Shown: positions 6,270 through 12,834 of the stretch, piece by piece
Layout: each line of letters begins with the position of its first letter
How positions within the stretch are numbered: the stretch's first letter is position 1
Assembly (NCBI GenBank): GCA_051955775.1
Contig: JBQCGJ010000023.1
Span: 1 to 13,758, forward strand
Reading direction: 5' to 3'
DNA: 13,758 bases
Source: DASUHT01 sp051955775
GTDB lineage: Bacteria; Actinomycetota; Thermoleophilia; Gaiellales; JAICJC01
Notes under the pieces: model-generated
Told to the model about the DNA's origin: nothing
Seen by the model: the letters and a program-made list of their open reading frames with translations, nothing else
Databases searched by the model: none
Position numbers and translations under genes: made by a program

Positions 6270-7454
6270 ATGACGGACTGGGACGGGGCGGATCTGGCCA
6301 CGCTGCGGCAGCGCGCGAGCATCAAGTGGCGCACATTCGGCTCACAGGTGATCCCGGCGTTCATCGCCGAGATGGACTATCCGCTGGCGCGGCCGATCGC
6401 AACCGCACTGTCCGCCGCGGTCGCAGCCTCGGACACCGGGTACTCGCAGCCCCGGCACGGGATCGGCGAAGCGTACGCGGGCTTCGCAGCGGAGCGCCAC
6501 GAGTGGAACGTCGAGCCGGGCGCCGTGTACCCGGTGCCCGATGTGATGGTGGGGGTGATCGAGCTGCTGCGGCGAGCGGTCACGCCGGGCGCGGGCGTGG
6601 TAATCACGCCGCCCGTGTACCCGCCGTTCTTCGAGGCCATCGCCGAGGCCGGATGCCGGGTCGTCGAGGCGCCTCTGGCGATGTCGCCCACCGGATACCG
6701 GCTCGACCTGGAACGGATGGCGGCGGCGTTCCGGGAGGCGGAGGCGCTGCTTCTGTGCAACCCACACAATCCTTCGGGGCGCGTCTTCTCGCGACCTGAG
6801 CTGCTCCAGGTGGCGGATCTGGCCGAGCGGCACGACGTCGCCGTACTCAGCGACGAGATCCACGCGCCGCTGGTGATGGCGGGGGCGGCGCACACCCCGT
6901 TCCTCACGCTCGACCATCCGATCGTGGAGCGGACGGCGGTGCTCACCTCGGCCAGCAAGGGATGGAACATCCCGGGCCTCAAGTGCGCGCTGGTGATCAC
7001 GGCGCCCGGGCCGATGCGGCGCACGATCGAGGAGATGCCGCGCGAGGTTCGTCTGCGCTGCGGGCACTTTGGAGTGATCGCCACGATCGCGGCATACCGC
7101 GACGGAGGCCCGTGGCTCGACGAGCTGCTGGGGGTGCTGGATCGAAACCGCAGAGTCATCGCCGACCGATTGGCGGAGCACCTGCCGGATGTCGGCTACG
7201 TGATCCCCGAGGCCACGTTCCTGGCCTGGCTGGACATGCGCCCCGCCGGCCTCGGTGACGAGCCGGCCAGGGAGATCCTGCGCCACGGCAGAGTCGCCGT
7301 CGGCCGCGGGCTGGACTTCGGCGAGCCGGGCCGGGGGTTCGTGCGGATCACGTTCGCAACCCCGCTGCCGGTGCTCGAGCGGGTGCTCGACGCCGTGCGG
7401 GAGACGGTCGCGGCGGACAGGGCCGGGACGGAGGTCAGCGGAAGACCCAGGTGA
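6270..7454 (+). CDS. patB: MalY/PatB-type PLP-dependent C-S lyase (aminotransferase class I fold)
   Basis: 394 residues, the usual length for this fold-type I subfamily, which includes cystathionine beta-lyases and related C-S lyases (cysteine-type substrate to pyruvate, ammonia and a thiol). The subfamily N-terminus is clear: SIKWRTFG (17-24) and IPAFIAEMDYPLA (28-40). Cofactor residues: NPHNPSGRV (164-172), Asp195 in SDEIHAP for the pyridine nitrogen, Lys230 in SASKGWNIPGLK for the Schiff base, and Arg359 in FVRITFA for the substrate carboxylate. All catalytic residues are present. A -10 box 6 nt before the ATG suggests a leaderless mRNA. It is divergent from the cyclodeaminase-family gene. 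The choice between cystathionine beta-lyase and another C-S lyase cannot be made from sequence alone. Its last 20 nt overlap the small minus-strand ORF. Confidence 0.92.
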   Translation: MTDWDGADLATLRQRASIKWRTFGSQVIPAFIAEMDYPLARPIATALSAAVAASDTGYSQPRHGIGEAYAGFAAERHEWNVEPGAVYPVPDVMVGVIELLRRAVTPGAGVVITPPVYPPFFEAIAEAGCRVVEAPLAMSPTGYRLDLERMAAAFREAEALLLCNPHNPSGRVFSRPELLQVADLAERHDVAVLSDEIHAPLVMAGAAHTPFLTLDHPIVERTAVLTSASKGWNIPGLKCALVITAPGPMRRTIEEMPREVRLRCGHFGVIATIAAYRDGGPWLDELLGVLDRNRRVIADRLAEHLPDVGYVIPEATFLAWLDMRPAGLGDEPAREILRHGRVAVGRGLDFGEPGRGFVRITFATPLPVLERVLDAVRETVAADRAGTEVSGRPR

Positions 7455-7674
7455 ACAGGCCGCCGGTCTCGACCAGCTGACGACCCAGGGCCTCCTGGGC
7501 TTCGGCGACCCGCTGCTTGGCGGCGACCGCCTGCGCGTGGTCGCCGGACCAGGCCGCGTGATCCACCTGCCGCGTGCCTTCTACGATCTCAGCCCATCGC
7601 TGTTCCATGAGCGCCAGGTACTTCGGTACCTTGGAGTCCCCGCCGTGCACGCTGGGCTTCGAGATGCCCTGCAA
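7435..7674 (-). CDS. Small helical protein of unknown function
   Basis: Up to 79 residues; not a family I recognise. An in-frame TGA at 7684-7686 limits the start to TTG 7674, GTG 7650 or ATG 7608. None has a convincing Shine-Dalgarno, so the 5' end is uncertain. Support for a real gene is the strong G/C bias at third codon positions and a sensible amphipathic pattern: two helices (about 17-42 and 45-70; ALMEQRWAEIV, AKQRVAEAQEALGRQL) and an aromatic tail ending FTWVFR. No Cys, no membrane segment. It overlaps the 3' end of the PLP lyase gene by 20 nt, tail to tail. A stem GGTAC-TTCG-GTACC lies at 7617-7630, inside the frame. Confidence 0.5.
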   Translation of the reverse strand: MQGISKPSVHGGDSKVPKYLALMEQRWAEIVEGTRQVDHAAWSGDHAQAVAAKQRVAEAQEALGRQLVETGGLFTWVFR

Positions 7675-7742
7675 CCGGTGTTTTCAACCCAGGGACGGGG
7701 TTCGGCTGATCGCGACGCGCGAACCGAGTGCGGCTAACCACA

Positions 7743-7760
7743 CCGACCGTCGCCGGTCGG
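7743..7760. repeat. Perfect hairpin/palindrome CCGACCG-TCGC-CGGTCGG
   Basis: 7-bp arms (7743-7749 and 7754-7760) with a 4-nt loop, in the 176-bp gap between the small minus-strand ORF and the Met-rich membrane protein gene. There is no T-tract. It could be an operator for the membrane protein gene, 90 bp upstream of its ATG, or a chance GC-rich repeat. Confidence 0.35.
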
Positions 7761-7850
7761 CCGCACGCGCAGACGCCGGGTCGTCACACCGCCGGGCCGA
7801 CCCCGCGATGGGACGCTTCACCCGTTGTTTCACCACTCGGAGGCGATCCC

Positions 7851-8327
7851 ATGATGCTTTCTCACACCGTGACCGACCCGGGGCGTTCCACCCGCATGTT
7901 CATCCGCCACTACGTGGAGATGGTGGCCGCCATGTTCCTCGGCATGTTCCTGCTCGGCGCGCCCGTCGGCTGGCTGCTCGGCGCGCTCGGCGTGGGGACG
8001 CTCTCGGCGGGGATGATGTCACTGTCCATGGCGCTCGAGATGGCGCTGCCGATGGCGGCGTGGATGCACTACCGCGGCCATTCCCCGCGGCTGAACCTGG
8101 AAATGGTCGGTGCGATGCTGCTTCCGACGGCGGTCCTGATGCCGCTGATCTCGACGGGCGCCATCAGTGGCATGGCCGCGATGGGGCTCGAGCACACGGG
8201 GATGCTGGCAGCCATGCTGGCCGCGATGCTGTTCCGTCTCGACGCGTACGCGGGTGCCGGCCACGGCGGTGGTCACCACGCGGTCAGTTTGGAGCGATCT
8301 CGGGCTGCTGCGTCGACTCGCGCGTGA
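7851..8327 (+). CDS. Methionine-rich four-helix membrane protein with His-rich C-terminus
   Basis: 158 residues from the ATG at 7851, chosen because GGAGG (7839-7843) lies 7 nt upstream; the upstream in-frame extension is Arg/Pro-rich and unlikely. Four hydrophobic segments can be drawn (about 22-46, 50-72, 82-102, 106-128). There are 20 Met residues, many spaced four apart so they line one helix face: 24/28/32, 56/60/64/68/72, 85/89, 118/122/126. The C-terminus has HGGGHH (138-143) before a short polar tail. MxxxM pairs inside helices are the copper-path motif of Ctr-type Cu(I) transporters, so a role in Cu(I) binding or movement is possible, but overall similarity to a named family is not evident. 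Its 3' end overlaps the exporter gene on the other strand by 44 bp. Confidence 0.75.
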   Translation: MMLSHTVTDPGRSTRMFIRHYVEMVAAMFLGMFLLGAPVGWLLGALGVGTLSAGMMSLSMALEMALPMAAWMHYRGHSPRLNLEMVGAMLLPTAVLMPLISTGAISGMAAMGLEHTGMLAAMLAAMLFRLDAYAGAGHGGGHHAVSLERSRAAASTRA

Positions 8328-9191
8328 CGCCGATCGACGCGGCCACGATCATCACCCCGGCCAGCGCCTCCCAGGCCGTCAACGACTGGCTGAGCAGCAG
8401 CCAGCCCACCACCGCAGCCACCACCGGCTCAAAGCACGCGAGTACGCCGTACACTCGGGCGGGCATGCGACGCAGAGCGGCCAGCTCCAGGGTGTACGGC
8501 AGCGCGGTCGAGAACACCGACACCGCCACGGCCAGCACGACCAGCGACGGGTCGCTCAGAGCTTCGATGCCGCGAACGGCTCCGAAGGGCACCAGGAGCA
8601 ACGCCGCCAGGACAGGCTGACCGCCAGGCCCTGGGTGCCCGGCCAGCGGCTACCCACGCGCTTGGCCACCAGGATATATACCGCCCACGCTGCGGCCGAG
8701 AGCATGGCATAGCCGAGTCCGGTCGCGGTTATCGCGCTCCCCCCGGGCGCGCGCGCGAACACTGCGATCCCCGCCGCCGCCATCCCCACCCACAGCAGAT
8801 CGAGCCGGCGCCGGGATGCGGCCACCGCGACGCCCAGCGGGCCCAGGAACTCGACTGACACCGCGATGCCCAGCGGCAGCCGGTCGACCGCCTGGTAGAA
8901 GGCGCTGTTCATACCCGCAAGCAGCCCGCCGAGGACGACGAGGAGCCCGAGATCGCTGCGTGAGCGACCGCGCAGGACGGGCCGTCCAATGACGAGCAGG
9001 CAGGCGGCGCCCAGCGCGGTGCGCAGAAACACCGAGCCTTCGACCGTGGTCCTCCCGAACATGTGCGTGGCGCCGACCGCCCCCAGCTGGAAGGACACGA
9101 TCGCCCCCATCAACAGTGCAGGCGCCGGCACCGCGTCCAGGCGACGGCCTCGGACGACTGATCCACGACCGCAGTCAATGCTGGAACTCAC
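8284..9191 (-). pseudogene. rhtA: RhtA-like EamA-family exporter, frameshifted
   Basis: Two minus-strand frames together make one DMT/EamA transporter resembling RhtA (threonine/homoserine exporter). The 5' part (from GTG 9191) has HMFGRTTVEGSVFLRTALG, PLGIAVSVEFLGPLGVAV and AAWAVYILVAKRVG. The 3' part (to 8284) has LLLVPFGAVRG, STALPYTLELAALRRMPARVYGVL and EPVVAAVVGWLLL. The first frame degenerates after GLAVSL near 8615 into a Trp/Cys/Arg-rich tail ending at 8556. The correct sequence (LAALLLVPFGA) resumes in the other frame, which fits one missing base in the CTGTCCTGG stretch around 8605-8617. The combined length, about 300 residues with ten TM segments, is normal. Either a recent inactivation or a sequencing/assembly error; no classical slippery heptamer is visible. 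Start: GTG 9191 has GGAGG only 3 nt upstream, so a later start is possible. Confidence 0.8.
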
Positions 9192-9203
9192 CGGCCTCCG
9201 AAC

Positions 9204-9239
9204 GACGAGGTTGCTCGCGTAGCGTTGCGGAACCTCGTC
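9204..9239 (-). terminator. Hairpin after tRNA-Lys and before the exporter gene
   Basis: Perfect 9-bp stem GACGAGGTT / AACCTCGTC (9204-9212 with 9231-9239) and an 18-nt loop. It starts 18 nt past the tRNA 3' end in the direction of transcription and ends 12 nt before the GTG of the exporter frame. There is no T-run. It could be the tRNA terminator or a 5'-UTR structure of the exporter mRNA. Confidence 0.45.
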
Positions 9240-9257
9240 CGGTGACGCCAGGAGAAG

Positions 9258-9330
<73 letters not shown>

Positions 9331-9341
9331 CAGGACGCGGC

Positions 9342-9347
9342 AGTTTA
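9342..9347 (-). promoter_or_regulatory. Predicted -10 box (TAAACT) for tRNA-Lys
   Basis: TAAACT on the minus strand in the context TTGGTAAACT would start transcription near 9335, 5 nt before the tRNA. It is AT-rich in an otherwise GC-rich gap. No -35 consensus is evident. Confidence 0.45.
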
Positions 9348-9392
9348 CCAACGGCCACGCGCCCTCTGCGACGCGCCCCACGGCGTGGACTG

Positions 9393-9398
9393 TAGGCT
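9393..9398 (+). promoter_or_regulatory. -10 box (TAGGCT) just before the peptidase start
   Basis: TAGGCT fits TANNNT and ends 10 nt before GTG 9409, predicting a transcript that begins at or a few nt before the start codon. No Shine-Dalgarno lies between them. This favours GTG 9409 over the in-frame GTG at 9385, which lies upstream of the box. Confidence 0.45.
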
Positions 9399-9408
9399 CC
9401 CGCCGGCT

Positions 9409-10461
9409 GTGAGACCCGAATCCGAAGCCTTTTTCACCGACCTCCTCGAGGCACCCGGGCCGTCCGGCGACGAGCGTGCCGCTGCCCGCGCGTGGCGCGA
9501 CTACGCCGCGGGCTTTGCCGAGGTCCGGTTCGACGCCCTCGGCTCGGGCTTCGCCGAGACCAACCCCGGCGGATCGCCCTCCGTGGCCGTGTTCGGGCAC
9601 ATCGACGAGATCGCGCTGGTGGTCGTGCACGTTGACGATCAGGGCTACGTGTGGTTCCAGCCCGTGGGCGGCTGGACGCCGACGGTGCTGGTCGCACAGC
9701 GGGTCCGCATCCTCACCCAATCCGGGCCGGTGGTGGGCGTGGTCGGCCAGAAGCCCCCGCACCTGACCGACGCCGAGGAGCGGGCCAAGGCGCCGAAGAT
9801 CCAGAACCTGTGGGTCGACATCGGCGCCGCCGACGGCGACGAGGCCCGCTCCCGCGTGCGGGTGGGCGACCTGGCCGTGCTGGAGCAGCCGGTGCTGCGG
9901 CTGGCCGGACAGCGACTGGCCAGCCGGGCGGTCGACAACCGGGCCGGCGCCGTTGTGGCAGCCGAGGCGGTGCGTCTGTACGCCGAGCGCGGCGGGACCG
10001 CGCGGCTGGTCGGCGTTGCCACAGTCCAGGAGGAGACCAGCCTCGGCGGCGCGCACACGACCGCGTTCGGGTTGGCGCCGGACGCCGCGATCGTGGTCGA
10101 CGTAACGCACTGCTCGGACTACTCGGGGGTCGAGAAGACCCGGCTGGGGGACATCCGGCTGGGCCGCGGGCCGGTCGTCAACCGCGGTGCGGGCATCCAT
10201 GCCACGATGGCCGACCTGGCCGTGAAGACGGCCACAGCCGAGGGCATCCCGTTCCAGCTCGAGGCCACCTCGGGGCGCACGGGCACCGACGCCGACGCCG
10301 TGTCGCTGGTCCGCGCAGGCATCCCGTCGTGCGTGATCAGCGTGCCCAACCGATACATGCACTCCCCCAACGAGGTCGTCGACCTGGACGACCTGGAGGC
10401 CACGGCAGTGCTGGTGGCAGCGGTGGCGCGTGCGCTGGACAACGTGCCCGACCTCGCCTGA
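9409..10461 (+). CDS. M42-family metallo-aminopeptidase (FrvX/glutamyl aminopeptidase type)
   Basis: 350 residues from GTG 9409, normal for M42 peptidases, cytosolic di-metal enzymes that trim peptides from the N-terminus as large oligomers. Metal and catalytic positions are all visible: His64 and Asp66 in GHIDEI, bridging Asp176 in RAVDNRAG, catalytic Glu208-Glu209 in VQEETSLGGA, Asp231 in VVDVTH, and His318 in YMHSPNE. The opening EAPGPSGDE is also typical of the family. Active enzyme expected; substrate specificity (Glu/Asp, Lys or broad) cannot be read from sequence. It is divergent from tRNA-Lys and followed 29 bp later by the thioredoxin-like gene. No Shine-Dalgarno; near-leaderless start predicted. 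Confidence 0.93.
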   Translation: MRPESEAFFTDLLEAPGPSGDERAAARAWRDYAAGFAEVRFDALGSGFAETNPGGSPSVAVFGHIDEIALVVVHVDDQGYVWFQPVGGWTPTVLVAQRVRILTQSGPVVGVVGQKPPHLTDAEERAKAPKIQNLWVDIGAADGDEARSRVRVGDLAVLEQPVLRLAGQRLASRAVDNRAGAVVAAEAVRLYAERGGTARLVGVATVQEETSLGGAHTTAFGLAPDAAIVVDVTHCSDYSGVEKTRLGDIRLGRGPVVNRGAGIHATMADLAVKTATAEGIPFQLEATSGRTGTDADAVSLVRAGIPSCVISVPNRYMHSPNEVVDLDDLEATAVLVAAVARALDNVPDLA

Positions 10462-10477
10462 GCGACCCGCGTGGGCG

Positions 10478-10483
10478 TACGAT
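10478..10483 (+). promoter_or_regulatory. -10 box (TACGAT) positioned for leaderless transcription
   Basis: TACGAT fits TANNNT and ends 7 nt before ATG 10491, so transcription should begin at 10490-10491. The gap after the peptidase stop is only 29 nt and has no Shine-Dalgarno. Confidence 0.5.
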
Positions 10484-10490
10484 TCACGCC

Positions 10491-11039
10491 ATGCCCCGCT
10501 TGGTCCTGGTCGCATTGGTCGTGGCGGCCCTCAGCCTGCTCGGCGCCATCCTCGCATACGGCCTGCACAAGAGCTCGTCGCTGAAGAACCCGCAGCAGAC
10601 GTTCAGCGGGCTGGCGCCGAAGAGCATGCGCGGACCGGCACCCCAGTTCTCCGGGCCCACCATCACCGGCGGCCACGTGTCGCTGGCGCAGTTCCACGGC
10701 CGGCCGCTGATCGTCACCTTCTTCGCCAGCTGGTGCCCGCCGTGCAAGCAGGACGCACCGCGCATCGCGGCCCTGGCCCGCAAGTACGGGTCGCGGATCC
10801 AGATCGTCGGCATCGACGGAGGCGACACCAAGACGGGCGCCCACAAGTTCCTGGCCCACTACGGCTGGCGGTTCCCCATCCTGTGGGACCCCGACAACAA
10901 CCAGTACGTCCCGTTCGGCGTGGCAGCGCAGCCGACCACGTTTGTGATCGACAGCCAGGGCAAGCTGGTCGAGCGGTTCCTCGGCCCGATCGATACCGCG
11001 GTCGCCCAGCGCGTGATCAGCCGGCTGCTGGCCACGTGA
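10491..11039 (+). CDS. TlpA/ResA/CcmG-like membrane-anchored thioredoxin-fold protein
   Basis: 182 residues. An N-terminal signal anchor (about 4-24, LVLVALVVAALSLLGAILAY) places the thioredoxin domain outside the membrane. After the family opening APQFSGPTITGGHVSLAQF (50-68) come LIVTFFASWCPPCK with the redox pair Cys82-Cys85, Asp109 in VGIDGGD, and the cis-Pro loop QPTTFVID (Pro148). Such proteins use electrons from CcdA/DsbD to reduce extracytoplasmic disulfides, often of apocytochrome c. The gene immediately downstream is CcdA-like and overlaps by GTGA, so the two form one electron-transfer unit. No ResB/CcsA gene is seen here, so the target may be cytochrome c maturation elsewhere or another secreted protein. 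Predicted leaderless start. Confidence 0.92.
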   Translation: MPRLVLVALVVAALSLLGAILAYGLHKSSSLKNPQQTFSGLAPKSMRGPAPQFSGPTITGGHVSLAQFHGRPLIVTFFASWCPPCKQDAPRIAALARKYGSRIQIVGIDGGDTKTGAHKFLAHYGWRFPILWDPDNNQYVPFGVAAQPTTFVIDSQGKLVERFLGPIDTAVAQRVISRLLAT

Positions 11040-11728
11040 CGGGCTCGCCGACCGACCTCAGCGTCGCCTTCGCGGCGGGCGTGACGGGATTCGCGTCGCC
11101 CTGCATCCTGCCCCTGATCCCCGGCTACCTGAGCTTCATCGGAGGGTCCGAGGCGGTGGCCGGGACAATCGACCGCCGCACCACCGCCGTCGTCACCTGC
11201 GCGTTCGTGCTCGGATTCGGCGCGGTGTTCACGCTTGCCGGCGCCGGCGTGGGGATGGCCGGCGCCCAGTTCCTCGACCACCGGCGCGCGCTGGAGGTGG
11301 CGGGCGGGGTGCTGGTGGTCGCGATGGGGCTGATCATGCTGCTGCCGCGGGTGCCGCTGTTCGAGCGCGAGCTGCGGCTGCCGATGGGCGCCCGCCCCAA
11401 CGGGCCGGCCGGCGCCGCCGCCACCGGAGCGGCCTTCGCGATCGGCTGGTCGCCCTGTCTGACCCCCACCCTGGCGTCCATCCTGGCCATCGCGGGCACC
11501 GCCGGCAGGGCAGGCGAGGGGGCCGCGCTGCTGGCCGCCTATTCGCTCGGGCTGGGCCTGCCGTTCATCATCGCCGGCCTGTTTCTGGGCGCGTTCCTGG
11601 ACACGGTGCGGCCGCTTCGCCGGCACCTGGGCACGATCAGCCGGGTGGCCGGCGTGCTGCTGGTGATGACCGGCCTGCTGCTGGCCAGCGGCCAGCTGAC
11701 GCAGATCACCGCCCGGCTCAACCAGTAG
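11036..11728 (+). CDS. ccdA: CcdA-type transmembrane thiol-disulfide electron transporter
   Basis: 230 residues with six hydrophobic segments (about 8-32, 50-72, 84-104, 126-152, 160-188, 200-218), normal for CcdA, the single-domain relative of DsbD. The redox Cys pair sits in the two family motifs: Cys23 in FASPCILPLIPGYLSF and Cys141 in GWSPCLTPTLASIL. It carries electrons from cytoplasmic thioredoxin across the membrane to the thioredoxin-like partner encoded upstream. GTG 11036 overlaps the partner stop as GTGA and lacks a Shine-Dalgarno, so translational coupling is likely, matching their roles. The TAG stop is also the first half of the TAGTCT -10 box of the next gene. Confidence 0.93.
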   Translation: MTGSPTDLSVAFAAGVTGFASPCILPLIPGYLSFIGGSEAVAGTIDRRTTAVVTCAFVLGFGAVFTLAGAGVGMAGAQFLDHRRALEVAGGVLVVAMGLIMLLPRVPLFERELRLPMGARPNGPAGAAATGAAFAIGWSPCLTPTLASILAIAGTAGRAGEGAALLAAYSLGLGLPFIIAGLFLGAFLDTVRPLRRHLGTISRVAGVLLVMTGLLLASGQLTQITARLNQ

Positions 11729-11731
11729 TCT
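11726..11731 (+). promoter_or_regulatory. -10 box (TAGTCT) overlapping the ccdA stop codon
   Basis: TAGTCT fits TANNNT, includes the ccdA TAG stop, and ends 9 nt before the wecB ATG. No Shine-Dalgarno lies in the 12-bp gap, so wecB probably has its own near-leaderless transcript even though it follows ccdA closely. Confidence 0.4.
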
Positions 11732-11740
11732 GCGCCGCCA

Positions 11741-12817
11741 ATGACGACGGTCGTCTCGGTGGTCGGAAACCGGCCGCAGTTCATCAAGGCTGCGCCGCTG
11801 ACCCGAGTGCTCGACCGCGACGTGCGGCACGTCCTGGTGCACACCGGCCAGCACTACGACCAGGAGCTGTCGCAGGTGTTCTTCGACGAGCTCGAGCTGC
11901 GCTCGCCCGACCACCAGATCGACAGCGGCCCGGGCACGCACGCCGCCCAGGTCGCCAACATGATGGCCGGTCTCGACCCGGTGCTGCGGGCCGAGGCTCC
12001 CGACCTGGTGCTGGTCTACGGCGACACCAACTCGACCCTCGCGGGCGCCCTGGTGGCCGCCAAGGAACGCCTTCGGCTGGGGCACGTGGAGTCCGGGCTG
12101 CGCTCCTTCGACCGGGCCATGCCCGAGGAGGTGAACCGGGTGGTGGCGGACGTGGTGTCGGATCTGCGCTTCTGCCCCAGCCAGATCGCGGTCGACAACC
12201 TGGCCGCCGAGGGCATCACCGGCGGCGTGCACATGGTGGGCGACGTGATGGTCGACGTCGCGCATCGGTTCGGGCCGATCGCGCGCGAGCGTTCCGGCGC
12301 CCTCGGCCGCCTTGGCCTGGAGCCGGGCGGATACGCGCTGGTCACGGTGCACCGGCAGTCGAACACCGCGCCCGAGGCTATGCCGGCGCTGGTCGGCGTG
12401 CTGGAGGCGATCGGCATGCGGGCGGTGTTCCCCCTGCATCCGCGCACCCGGGAAGCGCTCGACTCGGCCGGGCTGCGCGGCCGGGCGGCGGCCGCCGCGA
12501 CGCTCGAACCGCCGCTGGGCTATCTCGACTTCACCGCCCTGCTGTCCCGCGCGGCGGTCGTCCTGACCGACTCCGGCGGCGTGCAGAAGGAGGCGTACCT
12601 GCACTCCGTGCCGTGCCTCACCCTGCGCGACACCAGCGAGTGGGTGGAGACGGTGCAGCTGGGCTGGAACCGCCTGATGGGCGGCCTCGACGCGGCCGCG
12701 GTGGCCGCGGGAATGGCGTCACTCGAGCGGCCTGCCGAGCATCCCGAGCTGTACGGCGACGGCCACGCGGCCGAGCGGATCGCCGCTGTGATCGGAGCTT
12801 CGGTCTCGCAAGGGTGA
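11741..12817 (+). CDS. wecB: UDP-N-acetylglucosamine 2-epimerase (non-hydrolysing)
   Basis: 358 residues. Interconverts UDP-GlcNAc and UDP-ManNAc in the cytoplasm, feeding surface polysaccharide synthesis. Family motifs in order: VVGNRPQFIKAAPL (7-20), VHTGQHYDQELS (33-44), GDTNSTLAG (94-102), HVESGLRSFDRAMPEEVNR with Glu117, Glu129 and Glu130, VTVHRQSN around His204, PLHPRTR (231-237), TDSGGVQKEA with Glu284, and RDTSEWVET (296-304). All are intact. Length is slightly below the usual 370-380. It is followed 17 bp later by a nucleotide-sugar dehydrogenase, the classic next step to UDP-ManNAcA. ATG 11741 has no Shine-Dalgarno but has a -10 box just upstream. Confidence 0.95.
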   Translation: MTTVVSVVGNRPQFIKAAPLTRVLDRDVRHVLVHTGQHYDQELSQVFFDELELRSPDHQIDSGPGTHAAQVANMMAGLDPVLRAEAPDLVLVYGDTNSTLAGALVAAKERLRLGHVESGLRSFDRAMPEEVNRVVADVVSDLRFCPSQIAVDNLAAEGITGGVHMVGDVMVDVAHRFGPIARERSGALGRLGLEPGGYALVTVHRQSNTAPEAMPALVGVLEAIGMRAVFPLHPRTREALDSAGLRGRAAAAATLEPPLGYLDFTALLSRAAVVLTDSGGVQKEAYLHSVPCLTLRDTSEWVETVQLGWNRLMGGLDAAAVAAGMASLERPAEHPELYGDGHAAERIAAVIGASVSQG

Positions 12818-12818
12818 G

Positions 12819-12824
12819 TACCAT
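12819..12824 (+). promoter_or_regulatory. -10 box (TACCAT) before the nucleotide-sugar dehydrogenase
   Basis: TACCAT fits TANNNT and ends 10 nt before ATG 12835, one base after the wecB stop. Near-leaderless start predicted; no Shine-Dalgarno in the gap. Confidence 0.35.
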
Positions 12825-12834
12825 TGGCGACCGC

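Noticed and set aside
8590..8620. Programmed -1 ribosomal frameshift in the RhtA-like gene
   Set aside because: No X-XXY-YYZ slippery site or downstream pseudoknot is visible, and the family does not use frameshifting; mutation or sequence error is simpler.
9378..9388. CCACG-G-CGTGG palindrome-like sequence before the peptidase gene
   Set aside because: Short and GC-rich, with no second copy; not distinguishable from chance.
10859..12604. 581-codon minus-strand frame across ccdA and wecB
   Set aside because: Gln/His/Arg-rich shadow of two strongly supported genes; no domain pattern.
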